Assembly: GCF_035994185.1 (NCBI RefSeq)
Contig: NZ_CP108538.1
Location: 1,426,001-1,490,000, forward strand
DNA length: 64,000 bases
Reading direction: 5' to 3'
Source of the DNA: Streptomyces sp. NBC_01217
GTDB lineage: Bacteria; Actinomycetota; Actinomycetes; Streptomycetales; Streptomycetaceae
Shown one piece after another: positions 43,695-55,439 of this stretch (position 1 is the first letter of the stretch; each line of letters opens with the position of its first letter). Under the pieces are notes generated by a model. That model was given only the letters and a program-made list of their open reading frames with translations, did not search any database and was not told where the DNA came from. A program made the position numbers and the translations under genes.

Positions 43695-43723
43695 AGGGCC
43701 TCGCGGCTCGGCCGCGAGGCCCT
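43695..43723. terminator. Bidirectional terminator hairpin
   Basis: Perfect 13-bp stem with three-base loop (43695-43707 with 43711-43723) between convergent SRPBCC and PadR genes. Confidence 0.8.
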
Positions 43724-43742
43724 CGACACCTCACCGGCGGGT

Positions 43743-44366
43743 TCAGTGCTCGTCGGCGAGAATCAGATAGAGCTTCTTACGGGCGTCGTTGATGACCGTG
43801 AGCGCCTTCTGACGCTGATCGGCCGAGCCGGTCTTCCAGACCTGACCGAACGCCTCCATCAGCCCGAAGCCGGCCTGCCGGATCTCGTTGACGCTCTCCC
43901 AGTCGACCCCGCGCCCGGCTTCCTCCCAGGGCGCGTCGGGGCCCGATTCCGCCTCGGTGCGACCGCTGTCGGTGAGCGTGAACAGCTTCTTGCCGCCCTC
44001 GCTCGCACTGACGATCAGGCCCTCGTCCTCCAGCAGCTGGAGGGTCGGGTAGACCGATCCCGGACTGGGTCGCCAGGCCCCGCCGCTGCGCTCGCCGATC
44101 TCCTGGATCATCTCGTACCCGTGCATCGGCCGGTCCTTGAGCAACGCCAGGATCGAGGCACGCACGTCCCCGCGCCGCGCCCTTCCCCGGCCACCGCCCC
44201 GACCGCGTCCGCCCGCGAAGGGACCACCCCTGAACGGCGGACCGAACGGCGGACCGAACGGCCCGAAGGCCGCCCTCCGCCCCTCGAACTCACCCTGACC
44301 TTGATGACCGGGCCCGCAGTGCCCATGTCCATGCCCGTGCTCATGGTCGTGTCCATGTGAACGCAT
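43743..44366 (-). CDS. PadR family regulator with His-rich N-terminus
   Basis: A 207-residue PadR-type regulator. Residues 2-18 alternate His with Gly/Asp (SHGHDHEHGHGHGH), suggesting metal binding; a Gly/Phe/Arg-rich spacer follows, then the PadR winged helix VRASILALLKDRPMHGYEMIQEIGERSGGAWRPSPGSVYPTLQLLEDEGLI and a C-terminal helical dimer arm. Start ATG 44366 (AAGGAG six bases upstream). A promoter-operator lies at 44407-44435. Confidence 0.88.
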   Translation of the reverse strand: MRSHGHDHEHGHGHGHCGPGHQGQGEFEGRRAAFGPFGPPFGPPFRGGPFAGGRGRGGGRGRARRGDVRASILALLKDRPMHGYEMIQEIGERSGGAWRPSPGSVYPTLQLLEDEGLIVSASEGGKKLFTLTDSGRTEAESGPDAPWEEAGRGVDWESVNEIRQAGFGLMEAFGQVWKTGSADQRQKALTVINDARKKLYLILADEH

Positions 44367-44828
44367 CGCTACGCTCCTTCCATCGTTGATCTGTCGCGAT
44401 GCGTCAACGATATATCGGAACCGATCGCTTGACAAACATCGAGGTCCGGGGCACCCCTGCCCTGTCACACCGGAGCCTGACGAACCGCGGTTCGCGTCAT
44501 CGAAGATCGAGTACGCAGGCCAGGGCGCGGGCGGTGTGCGCGCTGAACGGCGGCCCCGGATTCCCGGGCGCCCGGCGTTGCGGCAGATGCGTCACGTGGA
44601 CATTCGATCCAGCACCTGCTTCTCGACCGCACGGACGACCGGGTCGAGTACGCCGTCCTCAACTCCCGTCACCGCACCGACGCCCTCGTGCGCCAGGTTC
44701 ATGCACACATCGTGCTCAGCCACTACGAACAGCCCGGCGCCCCGTCCCCGTCACCGGCCGGGTCTTCCGGTCCAGCAACACGGAATTGGCCTTGGCCCGC
44801 CCCATTCCGCCGCGCGTACGGTCGTGTC
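44367..44828. other. Gap containing possible decayed coding sequence
   Basis: Besides the PadR promoter, 44600-44760 on the plus strand reads QHLLLDRTDDRVEYAVLNSR and VRQVHAHIVLSHYEQPGA, which looks protein-like with good codon bias, but has no start or recognisable family and is interrupted. It could be a degenerate gene. Confidence 0.3.
44407..44435 (-). promoter_or_regulatory. Promoter and palindrome of the PadR gene
   Basis: On the leftward strand TTGTCA and TATCGT are 17 bases apart, giving a good sigma-70-like promoter. The perfect palindrome CGATATATCG (44408-44417) overlaps the -10 element, fitting autorepression by PadR. Confidence 0.5.
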
Positions 44829-45650
44829 ATGAGGATCCGAATCGTCGATACGTTCACCGATCGCCCCTTCACAGGCAACCCGGCGGGAGTCCTGCTGCTG
44901 GACTCCGACGCCTTCGCCGACGACGAGCAGCTCCAGCGGATCGCCATGGAGCTGAACCTCTCCGAGACCGCTTTCGCCCACCCGCTGCCGCCGGGCGGTG
45001 ACGCGGACTGGGCGTTGCGCTGGTTCACCCCGACCACCGAGGTCGACATGTGCGGGCACGCCACCCTCGCGACCGCGCACGTCCTGCACACCACCGGGAC
45101 AGTGAGCGGCACGGTGCGCTTCGCAGCGCGGTGCGGCATCCTCGCCGCGACCGCCCACCCCGACGGCACGATCACGCTCGACTTCCCCACGGCCCCGCTG
45201 ACACCGAAGACCGCTCCGGCCGGACTGGCCGTCGCCCTGGGCGCGGAGCCACTCTCCGTCCACGACACCGGCCCGCACATCGGTGACCTGGTCGTCGAAC
45301 TGGCCGACGAGGCGACCGTACGAGGACTCACCCCGGATCTCGCCTCAGTGGCCCGGCTCTCCCGGCGGGGCATCATCGCCACAGCCGTCGCCGAGGGCCC
45401 CACCCGCGGCTACGACTTCGTCTCCCGAGGCTTCTTCCCGCGCGTCGGGATCGACGAGGACCCGGTGACCGGCAGCGCCCACACCGCGCTGGCCCCCTTC
45501 TGGTCGGCGCGCCTCGGCCGTGACGAACTGACCGGACTACAGGCCTCCGCCCGCTCCGGCCTGGTCCGCACCTCACTGCGCGGCGACCGCACCCTGCTGA
45601 CCGGCGACGCCGTGACGGTCATCGACGGCGAACTGCTCACAGCGCTCTGA
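44829..45650 (+). CDS. PhzF family isomerase/epimerase-like protein
   Basis: A 273-residue protein with the PhzF fold: IVDTFTDRPFTGNPAGVLLL at the N-terminus, catalytic Glu46 in LNLSETAF, FTPTTEVDMCGHATLATAHVL, and C-terminal FFPRVGIDEDPVTGSAHTALAPFW. PhzF isomerises a phenazine precursor; most homologues act on other substrates. No phenazine genes are near. ATG 44829. Confidence 0.9.
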   Translation: MRIRIVDTFTDRPFTGNPAGVLLLDSDAFADDEQLQRIAMELNLSETAFAHPLPPGGDADWALRWFTPTTEVDMCGHATLATAHVLHTTGTVSGTVRFAARCGILAATAHPDGTITLDFPTAPLTPKTAPAGLAVALGAEPLSVHDTGPHIGDLVVELADEATVRGLTPDLASVARLSRRGIIATAVAEGPTRGYDFVSRGFFPRVGIDEDPVTGSAHTALAPFWSARLGRDELTGLQASARSGLVRTSLRGDRTLLTGDAVTVIDGELLTAL

Positions 45651-45670
45651 GCCTCCCGACGACCCTGCAA

Positions 45671-45699
45671 AGGGCGTACGGGCCGTTCCCGTACGCCCT
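45671..45699. terminator. Terminator hairpin
   Basis: 12-bp perfect stem (45671-45682 with 45688-45699) and five-base loop, 20 bases past the PhzF-family stop codon and between convergent genes. Confidence 0.75.
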
Positions 45700-45776
45700 C
45701 CGCACGGAGCACCACCAGCGGATCACCCCGCGCCCGCACCGAACCCCGCCCACCCATGCCCCACCGCGCCACCCGC

Positions 45777-46556
45777 TCATGGCGTGGGCAGCCACCCCAC
45801 CTTCCCCGCCAGCAGGGCGTATCCGACGAACGCCCCGATGTCGAGCAGCGCATGCGCCGCGACCAGCGGGCCGACCCGCCCCCAGCGCCGGTACAGCAGC
45901 ACGAAGACGACACCCATCACCATGTTGCCGATGAAGCCGCCGATCCCCTGATACAGGTGGTACGACCCACGCAGCACCGAACTCGCCGCCAGTGCGGCCA
46001 TCGGCGTCCACCCCAACTGCCCGAGTCTGCGGAGCAGATAGCCGACGACGATCACCTCCTCCACCACCGAGTTCTGCAGCGCGGACAGGATCAGGACCGG
46101 GAACTTCCACCACACATCCGGCAGCGACTCCGGAACCACGGTCAGATTGAAACCGGCGGCCCGCGCCACCAGATAGAAGGCGAGCCCGGCACTCCCGATC
46201 CCCGCCGCGACCATCGCGCCGCGCCCCAGGTCCGGCCATGGCCTGGTCCGGTCGAATCCAATGGCGCGAAGACCGGAACCCTCCCTCAGCAACAGATGCG
46301 CGACGAGGGCGACGGGCACCAGAGCCGTCGCGATTCCGAAGAGCTGCCAGGCGAGATCCAGCCATGGGCGCCCTGGTGCGTACGAGCCGTTCAGCGTCGC
46401 GGCCTGTTCCTTCAGGCCCCCTGGTTTCGTCAGTGACCCGACAAAACTGATCAGGGCAGACACCCCGCTGGCGCCCAACGAGAGAGCCAGTACCAGCACC
46501 GTTTCGGACCGCAAGATCCGTCGCGGCACGGCCTCTTGGGGGAAAGATTCAGCCAC
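45777..46556 (-). CDS. CPBP family intramembrane metalloprotease-like protein
   Basis: About 259 residues starting at GTG 46556 with GGAGG upstream, with eight hydrophobic helices. The CPBP (Abi) motifs are VVEEVIVVGYLLRRLGQLGW (motif 1; usual EExxxR arginine position is Val), RGSYHLYQG (motif 2 His) and AHALLDIGAFVG (motif 4 His). Two glutamates and both histidines are kept, so proteolysis is possible though the arginine change is odd. Upstream codons to 46742 lack similarity. Confidence 0.8.
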   Translation of the reverse strand: MAESFPQEAVPRRILRSETVLVLALSLGASGVSALISFVGSLTKPGGLKEQAATLNGSYAPGRPWLDLAWQLFGIATALVPVALVAHLLLREGSGLRAIGFDRTRPWPDLGRGAMVAAGIGSAGLAFYLVARAAGFNLTVVPESLPDVWWKFPVLILSALQNSVVEEVIVVGYLLRRLGQLGWTPMAALAASSVLRGSYHLYQGIGGFIGNMVMGVVFVLLYRRWGRVGPLVAAHALLDIGAFVGYALLAGKVGWLPTP

Positions 46557-46740
46557 GTGCCCCGCCTCCACCTGTACACCTGCCTTGAGTTGTGCATTCC
46601 CACCCCATCCCCTTCCCCGTCCCGCCAGGGTCTCGAATGCAGGTACGAAGATCATGCGCGACAGTCCGGGGGACAGCCACCATGGGCGATGGTGTGGTCC
46701 CCCCTTTCCTTGTTCATCCTCAAGGAGGGGCATCACCGTC

Positions 46741-48531
46741 ATGGGACGTCACAGCTTGCCCGACGACTACGCGACCGATGGAAGCGGGTACGGTCCGCCG
46801 CCGCGTCGTCGGCGCACCGTCGCGATCACGACCGTGCTCGTCCTCGCGGTGGCGGCAGGAGCGGCAGTCGCAGTGCAGGGCGGCCTGCTGTCCTTCTCGG
46901 ATTCCTGCGAGGACTCCGCCGTACGGCTCTCCATGGTGGCCTCACCGGACATCGCCCCCGCCGTCCGTGCCGTCGCCGACAAGACCCGCAAGGACGGCGT
47001 GAGATCCGACGGTCACTGTCTGTACGTACGCGTGGTCTCCCGCGACTCCTACAAGGTCGCCGATGCCCTCTCCTCCGGCACCCATACCCAGGACTACCAG
47101 CTCTGGCTGCCCGACTCCGACCTCTGGCTCGACCGGGCCAAGGGCTCCGGTGACGGCATCCCGATCACCCCGGGCGATTCCGTCGCCTCCTCCCCCGTCA
47201 CCCTGGCCATGGTGCCCTCATCGGCCAAGAGCCTCGGCTGGCCGAAGAAGAAGTACTCCTGGGCCGGGTTGACGGCCGCGGCCATGGACTCCGACAAGGT
47301 ACGTCTCGGCGCGGCCGACCCGGCGCGCAGCGCCACCGGGCTCCTCGCGCTCTCCAGCATCGGCGCGTCCTCCGAGAAACAGGGCGGCGACAGCGACACC
47401 AGAGTCGCGGCGACCGCCAAGCTGCTCGCGCAGCGCATGTCGGACAGTGACACCCAGGTCCTCGAAACACTGGCACAGGGCGATTCGGGCGCCGAGCAGG
47501 GCAATCCGCAGCGCAATCAGGCCGTGCTCCTCTCCGAGCAGGCCGCGTTCGCCCACAACGCGGAGTCGACCGGCGGTGGAAGGCTCGATCTCTTCTACCC
47601 CGAGGACGGCACCCCGCTGCTCAACTATCCCTACACACTGGTGGACGAGACCAGGATGAGCACTTCCGAGGGCCGGGCGGCGCTGCGGTTCATGACACTG
47701 CTGAACGAGCCGGGCGCGCGGGCCATCCTGAAAAGGCACGGATTCAGAAACGTCGACGGGACGGCCGGGGAGCCGCTCGTCGCATCGGCGGGCGGCAGGA
47801 AGCCCCAGCCGTACGCCGCCGCGGCCGCCGCGGAGCCGTCCGCCGAGGCGCTCCAGCAGACGCTCGGCATGTGGACGATCACCGTACAGAGCGCGCGGCC
47901 GACGACAGTCGTCGATGCCTCGGGTTCGATGGCCACCGTCGTGCCGGGCCGCAATCAGTCCAGGATGGATGTCACCAAGGCGTCCCTGGTCCAGGCCCTC
48001 AATCAGTTCACGCCGAACGACGAGATCGGGCTCTGGGAGTTCGCCACCACGCCCGACGGCGACAAGGACTACCGCAGGCTGGTGCCGACAGGCCGGCTCG
48101 GCGACCCGGCGAAGGGCGGCGGCACCCACCGCGAGAGGCTCGCCTCGGCCTTCTCCGCGCTTCAACCGGTGCCGAACGGCGCGACCGGTCTGTACGACAC
48201 CACTCTGGCGGCGTACAAGGACGCCCAGGCGACGTATGTGAAGGGCAAGTTCAACGCTGTGGTGATCCTCACCGACGGTTCGAACCAGGACACCCGCTCC
48301 ATCTCCCGCAGCGCCCTGATCGCAGAGCTGAAGCGGATCGCCGCCCCGGAGCGTCCGGTGCCGCTCCTCGCCATCGCGGTCGGCCCGGAGGCCGACCGCG
48401 AAGAGGTGAACGAGATCGCGAAGGTGACCGGCGGCGGGGGCTACCAGGTCACCGACCCGGCCGAGATCCAGGCGGTGATCCCGCAGGCCGTCATGACGGC
48501 CGGGCAGAGCAACCACGCCACCCAGGAATAG
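46741..48531 (+). CDS. Membrane-anchored VWA protein with substrate-binding-like domain
   Basis: A 596-residue protein: short cytoplasmic start, one TM helix (VAITTVLVLAVAAGAAVAVQGGLL, about 28-51), a substrate-binding-like domain in the middle (SYKVADALSSGTHTQDYQLWLPDSDLW, ARSATGLLALSSIG), then a von Willebrand A domain with MIDAS motif DASGSM at about residue 391 and GATGLYDTTLAAYKDAQ...VILTDGSNQDT. Likely extracytoplasmic metal-dependent binding protein. ATG 46741. Confidence 0.85.
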   Translation: MGRHSLPDDYATDGSGYGPPPRRRRTVAITTVLVLAVAAGAAVAVQGGLLSFSDSCEDSAVRLSMVASPDIAPAVRAVADKTRKDGVRSDGHCLYVRVVSRDSYKVADALSSGTHTQDYQLWLPDSDLWLDRAKGSGDGIPITPGDSVASSPVTLAMVPSSAKSLGWPKKKYSWAGLTAAAMDSDKVRLGAADPARSATGLLALSSIGASSEKQGGDSDTRVAATAKLLAQRMSDSDTQVLETLAQGDSGAEQGNPQRNQAVLLSEQAAFAHNAESTGGGRLDLFYPEDGTPLLNYPYTLVDETRMSTSEGRAALRFMTLLNEPGARAILKRHGFRNVDGTAGEPLVASAGGRKPQPYAAAAAAEPSAEALQQTLGMWTITVQSARPTTVVDASGSMATVVPGRNQSRMDVTKASLVQALNQFTPNDEIGLWEFATTPDGDKDYRRLVPTGRLGDPAKGGGTHRERLASAFSALQPVPNGATGLYDTTLAAYKDAQATYVKGKFNAVVILTDGSNQDTRSISRSALIAELKRIAAPERPVPLLAIAVGPEADREEVNEIAKVTGGGGYQVTDPAEIQAVIPQAVMTAGQSNHATQE

Positions 48532-48533
48532 CA

Positions 48534-48553
48534 CCCCTCCCGGCCGGGAGGGG
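48534..48553. terminator. Terminator palindrome
   Basis: CCCCTCCCGG and CCGGGAGGGG are perfect 10-base arms with no spacer, between convergent VWA and GCS2 genes, three bases after the VWA stop codon. Confidence 0.65.
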
Positions 48554-48582
48554 CAGCGGACACCGGCCCAGCCGGGGTGGGG

Positions 48583-50088
48583 TCAGGGCGTGGGGACACC
48601 CGTCGGCCAGCTGTGCACGGGTTCGCCGCTGTGCATCAGTTCGGCGTACCTCCGGGTGGTGGCGGCGAGTGCCGCATGGCGTTCGAGTCCGGCCTCCCGT
48701 GCCCGGTGGTAGGTGTCCACCTGCCAGGACGCCCCGTTCACCCGCCGTTTGCAGCGCTCCTCGATGACGCCGAGGTAGTGGTCGCGGTCCGCGGGCTCGA
48801 TGTTCCAGGCGTCGAGCCCCGCGGCGGCCAGCGGCAGCAGTTCGTCCCGTACGAGCTTGACGGCCGGCACCCTGGTCAGCCCGCCCGACCGGCCGGGACG
48901 CGGCCAGATCAGCTCCGCGTCGATGCCGTGGCGGCAGGCGGTGTCGAAGTTCTCGGCCGCTGCGGCGAACGGGAGCCTGGTCCACACCGGGCGGGACTCC
49001 TCGGCGAGCGCCCGCACGAGCCCGTAGTAGAGCGCGGCATTGGCGATCACATCGGTGACGGTGGGGCCGGCGGGCAGGACCCGGTTCTCGACCCGCAGAT
49101 GGGGTACGCCGTCGGCCAGCCCGTACACGGGCCGGTTCCAGCGGTAGACCGTGCCGTTGTGGAGTACGAGTTCCTGCAGCCGGGGCACCCCGCCCCCATC
49201 GAGCACCCTGAGCGGCTCCTCCTCGTCGCAGACCGGCAGCAGAGGGGGGAAGTAGCGCAGATTCTCCTCGAAGAGCTCGTACGCCGAATCGATCCACCGC
49301 TCGCCGAACCAGGTCCTGGGCCGCACCCCCTGGTTCTGGAGTTCGGGCGGTCTGGTGTCCGTGGCCTGCTGGAAGAGCGGCGGCCGCGACTCCCTCCACA
49401 GCTCCCTGCCGAACAGGAAGGGGGAATTGGCGCCCAGGGCGATCTGCACCCCGGCGACGGCCTGCGCCGCGTTCCATACGGCCGCGAAGCGCCCCGGCGT
49501 CACCTGGAGATGCAGCTGAACAGAGGTGCACGCGGCCTCGGGAGTGATCGAGGAAGAGGTGGAGACCAATCGCTCCACTCCTTGGATATCGAGGCAGAAA
49601 TCCTCGCCCCGCGCGGCCACCATTTGATCGTTCAGCAGTGTGTAGCGGTCTGCTGACGAGAGGTTCGCCGCGACAAGATCATTACGTCCCAGGGTGGGAA
49701 GAATTCCGATCATCATGATCCCGGCATCGACCTCGCCCGCCTTCCGATGGGCATATCCGAGACCGGCCCTCAGCTCTTCGGCCAGCTGATCGAAAACGCG
49801 TCCGACCAGGTGGTGCGGGACTATGTTCACCTCCAAATTGAACATCCCGAGTTCGGTCTGGAAATCACGGCTCGCGATGCGCGGGAGCACCTCCCCATTC
49901 ATCATCTTCGGCATGCCGTCGGCGCCTGCCAGATTCAGCTCGATCTCCATGCCCATGAGGTTGCGGGGGCGGTCGAACCTCCGTTCCTTCAGGAGCCTCT
50001 CCAGCCCCTCCAGGCACTGGTGGAGCTTCCTCCGGTACCTCTGACGATCGGACAGATCAAAGGCGCCCGCCACGACCTTCTCCCCCAT
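48583..50088 (-). CDS. Glutamate-cysteine ligase family 2 (GCS2) protein
   Basis: A 501-residue GCS2-fold carboxylate-amine ligase: MGMEIELNLAGADGMPKMMN (ATP/Mg-binding glutamates), NLEVNIVPH, SVQLHLQVTPGRF and ALGANSPFLFGRELWRESRPPLFQQATDTR. Streptomycetes make mycothiol rather than glutathione, and no ergothioneine genes adjoin, so the peptide product is unknown. Start ATG 50088, chosen for the GAGGGAGGGACG site. Confidence 0.85.
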   Translation of the reverse strand: MGEKVVAGAFDLSDRQRYRRKLHQCLEGLERLLKERRFDRPRNLMGMEIELNLAGADGMPKMMNGEVLPRIASRDFQTELGMFNLEVNIVPHHLVGRVFDQLAEELRAGLGYAHRKAGEVDAGIMMIGILPTLGRNDLVAANLSSADRYTLLNDQMVAARGEDFCLDIQGVERLVSTSSSITPEAACTSVQLHLQVTPGRFAAVWNAAQAVAGVQIALGANSPFLFGRELWRESRPPLFQQATDTRPPELQNQGVRPRTWFGERWIDSAYELFEENLRYFPPLLPVCDEEEPLRVLDGGGVPRLQELVLHNGTVYRWNRPVYGLADGVPHLRVENRVLPAGPTVTDVIANAALYYGLVRALAEESRPVWTRLPFAAAAENFDTACRHGIDAELIWPRPGRSGGLTRVPAVKLVRDELLPLAAAGLDAWNIEPADRDHYLGVIEERCKRRVNGASWQVDTYHRAREAGLERHAALAATTRRYAELMHSGEPVHSWPTGVPTP

Positions 50089-50572
50089 CGAAGCGTCCCT
50101 CCCTCGAGTGGGCGGCCCGCGGCCCAGGCCGCTCGCGTCACGATCGATAATGCCCAGGCCTGATGATCCATAACGCCCCCGCGAACGCCGCGCACCCAGT
50201 AATCTGAGGGCGGCCGCCCGGGGCACATTCACTCGGCATGGTGCGGTGCACAGTTTCCCCCGCCCGTCGCGTGGTGAAAACGCCGACGCGTTTCGGCCGA
50301 CCGCGTCCAGGGAAAAATCCCTGGCGGTGGCTGCGCCGCTCACGACGAATCAGCAGAATCTCCGCATAATAAAGTCCTGATACCGCCTTGTCGGCAATAC
50401 CTGCGACGGCTAGTGGAATCACTGCGTGAACACGTGTCGTATAAACTTCGCGGACGAGGCAGAGAGTTGACGCACCGGCCCAGTCACCGGCCTCCTCTGG
50501 CCCCGCACGCCGACAGCGCCGTCTGCACCCGCCCACGCATCAACGTGTCTCCCAAGTGAGAGGCGACCCACT
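50089..50572. other. 484-bp gap without a recognised gene
   Basis: Long divergent region between the GCS2 and 197-residue protein genes. A TATAAACT stretch near 50438-50445 could be a -10 element; nothing else is convincing. No RNA gene recognised. Confidence 0.35.
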
Positions 50573-51166
50573 ATGCCGCTGCATGTTCCCCCGGCTCCCG
50601 CGCCCGCTCTGCGCAGCGTTCTCGCAGCCCTCGGTTCACCCACCGCAGTCCGCGAGGCCCGCACCCCGGCTCTCCGATCGGCCCAGGGACCACTGAGCCC
50701 CGAACTTCCGCTCCCCGTCCATGTACTGGACCGGATCGGTCCGAGCGGGCTCGCGCCCGCCACCCGGCTCGCCGCGTGGCGGTTCGTGATCCGCAGCTCG
50801 GAGCAGGCTGTCGCCGCGGCGGACACCATGCTCACTCCGGACGGCTGGGCCTTCTCGCACTTCTTCGAGGGCCCGTACATCGCCTCGACCGAACTCGCCC
50901 TGCGCCAGGCCGAGACGGTGACCCCGCACTACCAGCCACGGCTCCTGTCCATCCCGGAGCTCTACATGCTGGCGCTTTGGCTGCACGGCGACACCGAGGC
51001 CGACGCGTCCGGCGGGGCGCTCGCCCCCGCCGATCTTCTGGTGCCGCTGGCTCCCGCGCCGCCGGGCATCGCGGCGCACCGCCCGCACCGGGTCGCCGAC
51101 CTGCTCCGCGTGATGACGCTGCGCATCACCCCCGGCCCCGGCCCCCTGCTCGGTTCACCGGCCTGA
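50573..51166 (+). CDS. Soluble protein of unknown function (197 aa)
   Basis: ATG 50573 with GAGAGGCGACC upstream. Pro/Ala-rich ends flank a folded core: RLAAWRFVIRSSEQAVAAADTMLTPDGWAFSHFFEGPYIASTELALRQAETVTPHYQPRLLSIPELYMLALWLHGD. No transmembrane segment or enzyme motif. Similar proteins of this size occur widely in Streptomyces by my recollection; unassigned. Confidence 0.65.
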   Translation: MPLHVPPAPAPALRSVLAALGSPTAVREARTPALRSAQGPLSPELPLPVHVLDRIGPSGLAPATRLAAWRFVIRSSEQAVAAADTMLTPDGWAFSHFFEGPYIASTELALRQAETVTPHYQPRLLSIPELYMLALWLHGDTEADASGGALAPADLLVPLAPAPPGIAAHRPHRVADLLRVMTLRITPGPGPLLGSPA

Positions 51167-51486
51167 CAGCGGTCCCGCTCCATAACACCGATCCGTTGCC
51201 CCGCCACCCTCTCCGGTGGTGGGGCACAGTACTGCGGGGCACACATCCGGTCCATCCGGACTAGCCCGGTCCGGCCACTCCGAACCACCCGAAGTGACAG
51301 TGCAGTTGCGGTGAACCGTCCGGCCGGGTGACGCGTCCTGGGAGTAAGGAGAAGTGCTGCTGCGAAATCCCTGCGGATTGACGCCCGTGGGGCAACACTG
51401 GGACCGGACCGATCGATACGGGGGCGGCCATGAACACCTCGTCAAGCCGCAGGACATCCACTACAACGCAGCGAAAGAACCCATCC
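51167..51486. other. 320-bp gap without a recognised gene
   Basis: A strong GGAGTAAGGAG sequence at 51341-51351 is followed by GTG at 51354 opening a 60-codon frame, but the frame overlaps the real DUF5999 gene. Possibly a leader; nothing firm. Confidence 0.3.
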
Positions 51487-51693
51487 ATGTGCCAGCACCA
51501 GCCACCCTGCCCGACCGCCGACTCAGCCGACCGTGAGGCCGCCCGCCTGATGGCGCACCACCCGGAGCAGGGCTGGAGCCTGCTGTGCAACGGCGTCCTG
51601 CTCTTCGAGGACACCGGTGAGCTGCTCCCGGACGGGCAGATCATCGCCCCGCACCGGCCCCTGGGGACCGACCGGGTGATGAAGGCCGCCTGA
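51487..51693 (+). CDS. DUF5999 family small protein
   Basis: A 68-residue protein starting MCQHQPPCPTADSADREAA and continuing HHPEQGWSLLCNGVLLFEDTGELLPDG, the conserved DUF5999 pattern of streptomycetes: CxHxPxCP (possible metal site) then EQGWSLLCNGVxxFEDTGELLP. Function unknown. ATG 51487 rather than 51430, since family similarity begins there. Confidence 0.85.
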   Translation: MCQHQPPCPTADSADREAARLMAHHPEQGWSLLCNGVLLFEDTGELLPDGQIIAPHRPLGTDRVMKAA

Positions 51694-51698
51694 CCGCG

Positions 51699-51742
51699 GC
51701 CGGTACGAACGGGGGCCGGCCCGGAGAAGTCTCCGTACCGGC
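51699..51742. terminator. Terminator region before gcvP end
   Basis: GCCGGTACG (51699-51707) pairs with CGTACCGGC (51734-51742); an inner GGGGCCGG also can pair with CCGGCCCC. Lies between the convergent DUF5999 and gcvP genes. Confidence 0.55.
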
Positions 51743-51780
51743 CCCGACGCATGTCCGCGTCACACGCTGCCGCTCATGCC

Positions 51781-54666
<2,886 letters not shown>

Positions 54667-54726
54667 GGTGGAGGCCTCCTGGTCTGTCACGACCTGCGAG
54701 GGGCACCACGGCGCGGGTGCCCGAAC

Positions 54727-54955
54727 GGCCTCCCCCTCTGTCATCTCAACCTGAGAGCTTCACCGGCGCGCCCTGCGGCGTACCGGCTTTCACCGTCGGT
54801 GAGGGAGGGAACCGTACCGGCACTCGGCCACACGGAACCCGCCCTGCTTTCCAGAGTGACCTCGTCCGTGCGGTACGGGGGCCTGAGAGATTCCGGGGAG
54901 GATTTGCTCCTTCGGCGCCTCCGGATTCGCTCCGGAGGACTCTCCCGCACGGGGT
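54727..54955 (-). ncRNA. Tandem glycine riboswitch upstream of gcvP
   Basis: On the leftward strand the first aptamer runs from CGGGAGAGTCC to TCTCTCAGGCCCC with GGCGCCGAAGGAGCAA inside. The second has CACCGACGGTGAAAGCC, then GAAGCTCTCAGG and ATGACAGAGGGG. These are the conserved gcvT aptamer elements. It ends about 60 bases before gcvP, so glycine binding probably switches gcvP on. Confidence 0.9.
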
Positions 54956-55070
54956 CAGCAGCCATGACCAGCCTACCAGCGGGGTCCGCGGCGGAATTCT
55001 CGAGTGGCCATCCACCCGGATCTGCACTTCTGTAGTGCTAGTGGAGTAGCCGCGACCAGTGGGAGGGACC

Positions 55071-55439
55071 GTGCAGACCGACATCGATCCGCGCAGCCTG
55101 ATCGGCCGCAAGGCCTTCGACCGCAAGGGCACCAAGATCGGAACCGTGGACGAGGTGTACCTCGACGACGCGACCGGTGTGCCCGAGTGGGCGGCCGTAC
55201 GCACCGGACTCTTCAGCCGGGACGCGTTCGTCCCGCTGGAACCCAGTGAATTCGTGGAGGATTCGCTCCGTGTCCCCTTCGACCGTGCGCTGATCAGGGA
55301 CGCGCCCGACTTCGGCGTCGGCCGCCATCTCTCACCGGAACAGGAGCTCCAGCTCTACCGGCACTACGGTCTGGACTCCCCGCCCGATGAGACCGGTCCG
55401 GACCGGGACTTCGGCAGACTGGCCGGCCAGGACGAGTAG
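55071..55439 (+). CDS. PRC-barrel domain protein
   Basis: A 122-residue protein starting at GTG 55071 (GGAGGGACC site). LIGRKAFDRKGTKIGTVDEVYLDDATGVPEWAAVRTGLFSRDAFVPL is a PRC-barrel domain; RVPFDRALIRDAPDFGVGRHLSPEQELQLYRHYGL is the helical end. Such proteins associate with membranes or photosynthetic complexes elsewhere; role here unknown. Its 3' end overlaps dinB by 76 bp. Confidence 0.88.
   Translation: MQTDIDPRSLIGRKAFDRKGTKIGTVDEVYLDDATGVPEWAAVRTGLFSRDAFVPLEPSEFVEDSLRVPFDRALIRDAPDFGVGRHLSPEQELQLYRHYGLDSPPDETGPDRDFGRLAGQDE

Noticed and set aside
48583..50088. EgtA-type ergothioneine gamma-glutamylcysteine ligase
   Set aside because: The GCS2 fold fits but no egtB, egtC, egtD or egtE genes are next to it, so the specific name is not supported.
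49600..50343. 586-residue version of the GCS2 protein from 50343
   Set aside because: The extra 85 N-terminal residues are Arg/Gly-rich without similarity; ATG 50088 has a clear ribosome site and family N-terminus.
51354..51536. A 60-codon frame with a strong purine-rich site before GTG
   Set aside because: Spacing to GTG is only two bases from the nearest AAGGAG, the sequence is not protein-like, and it overlaps the DUF5999 gene.
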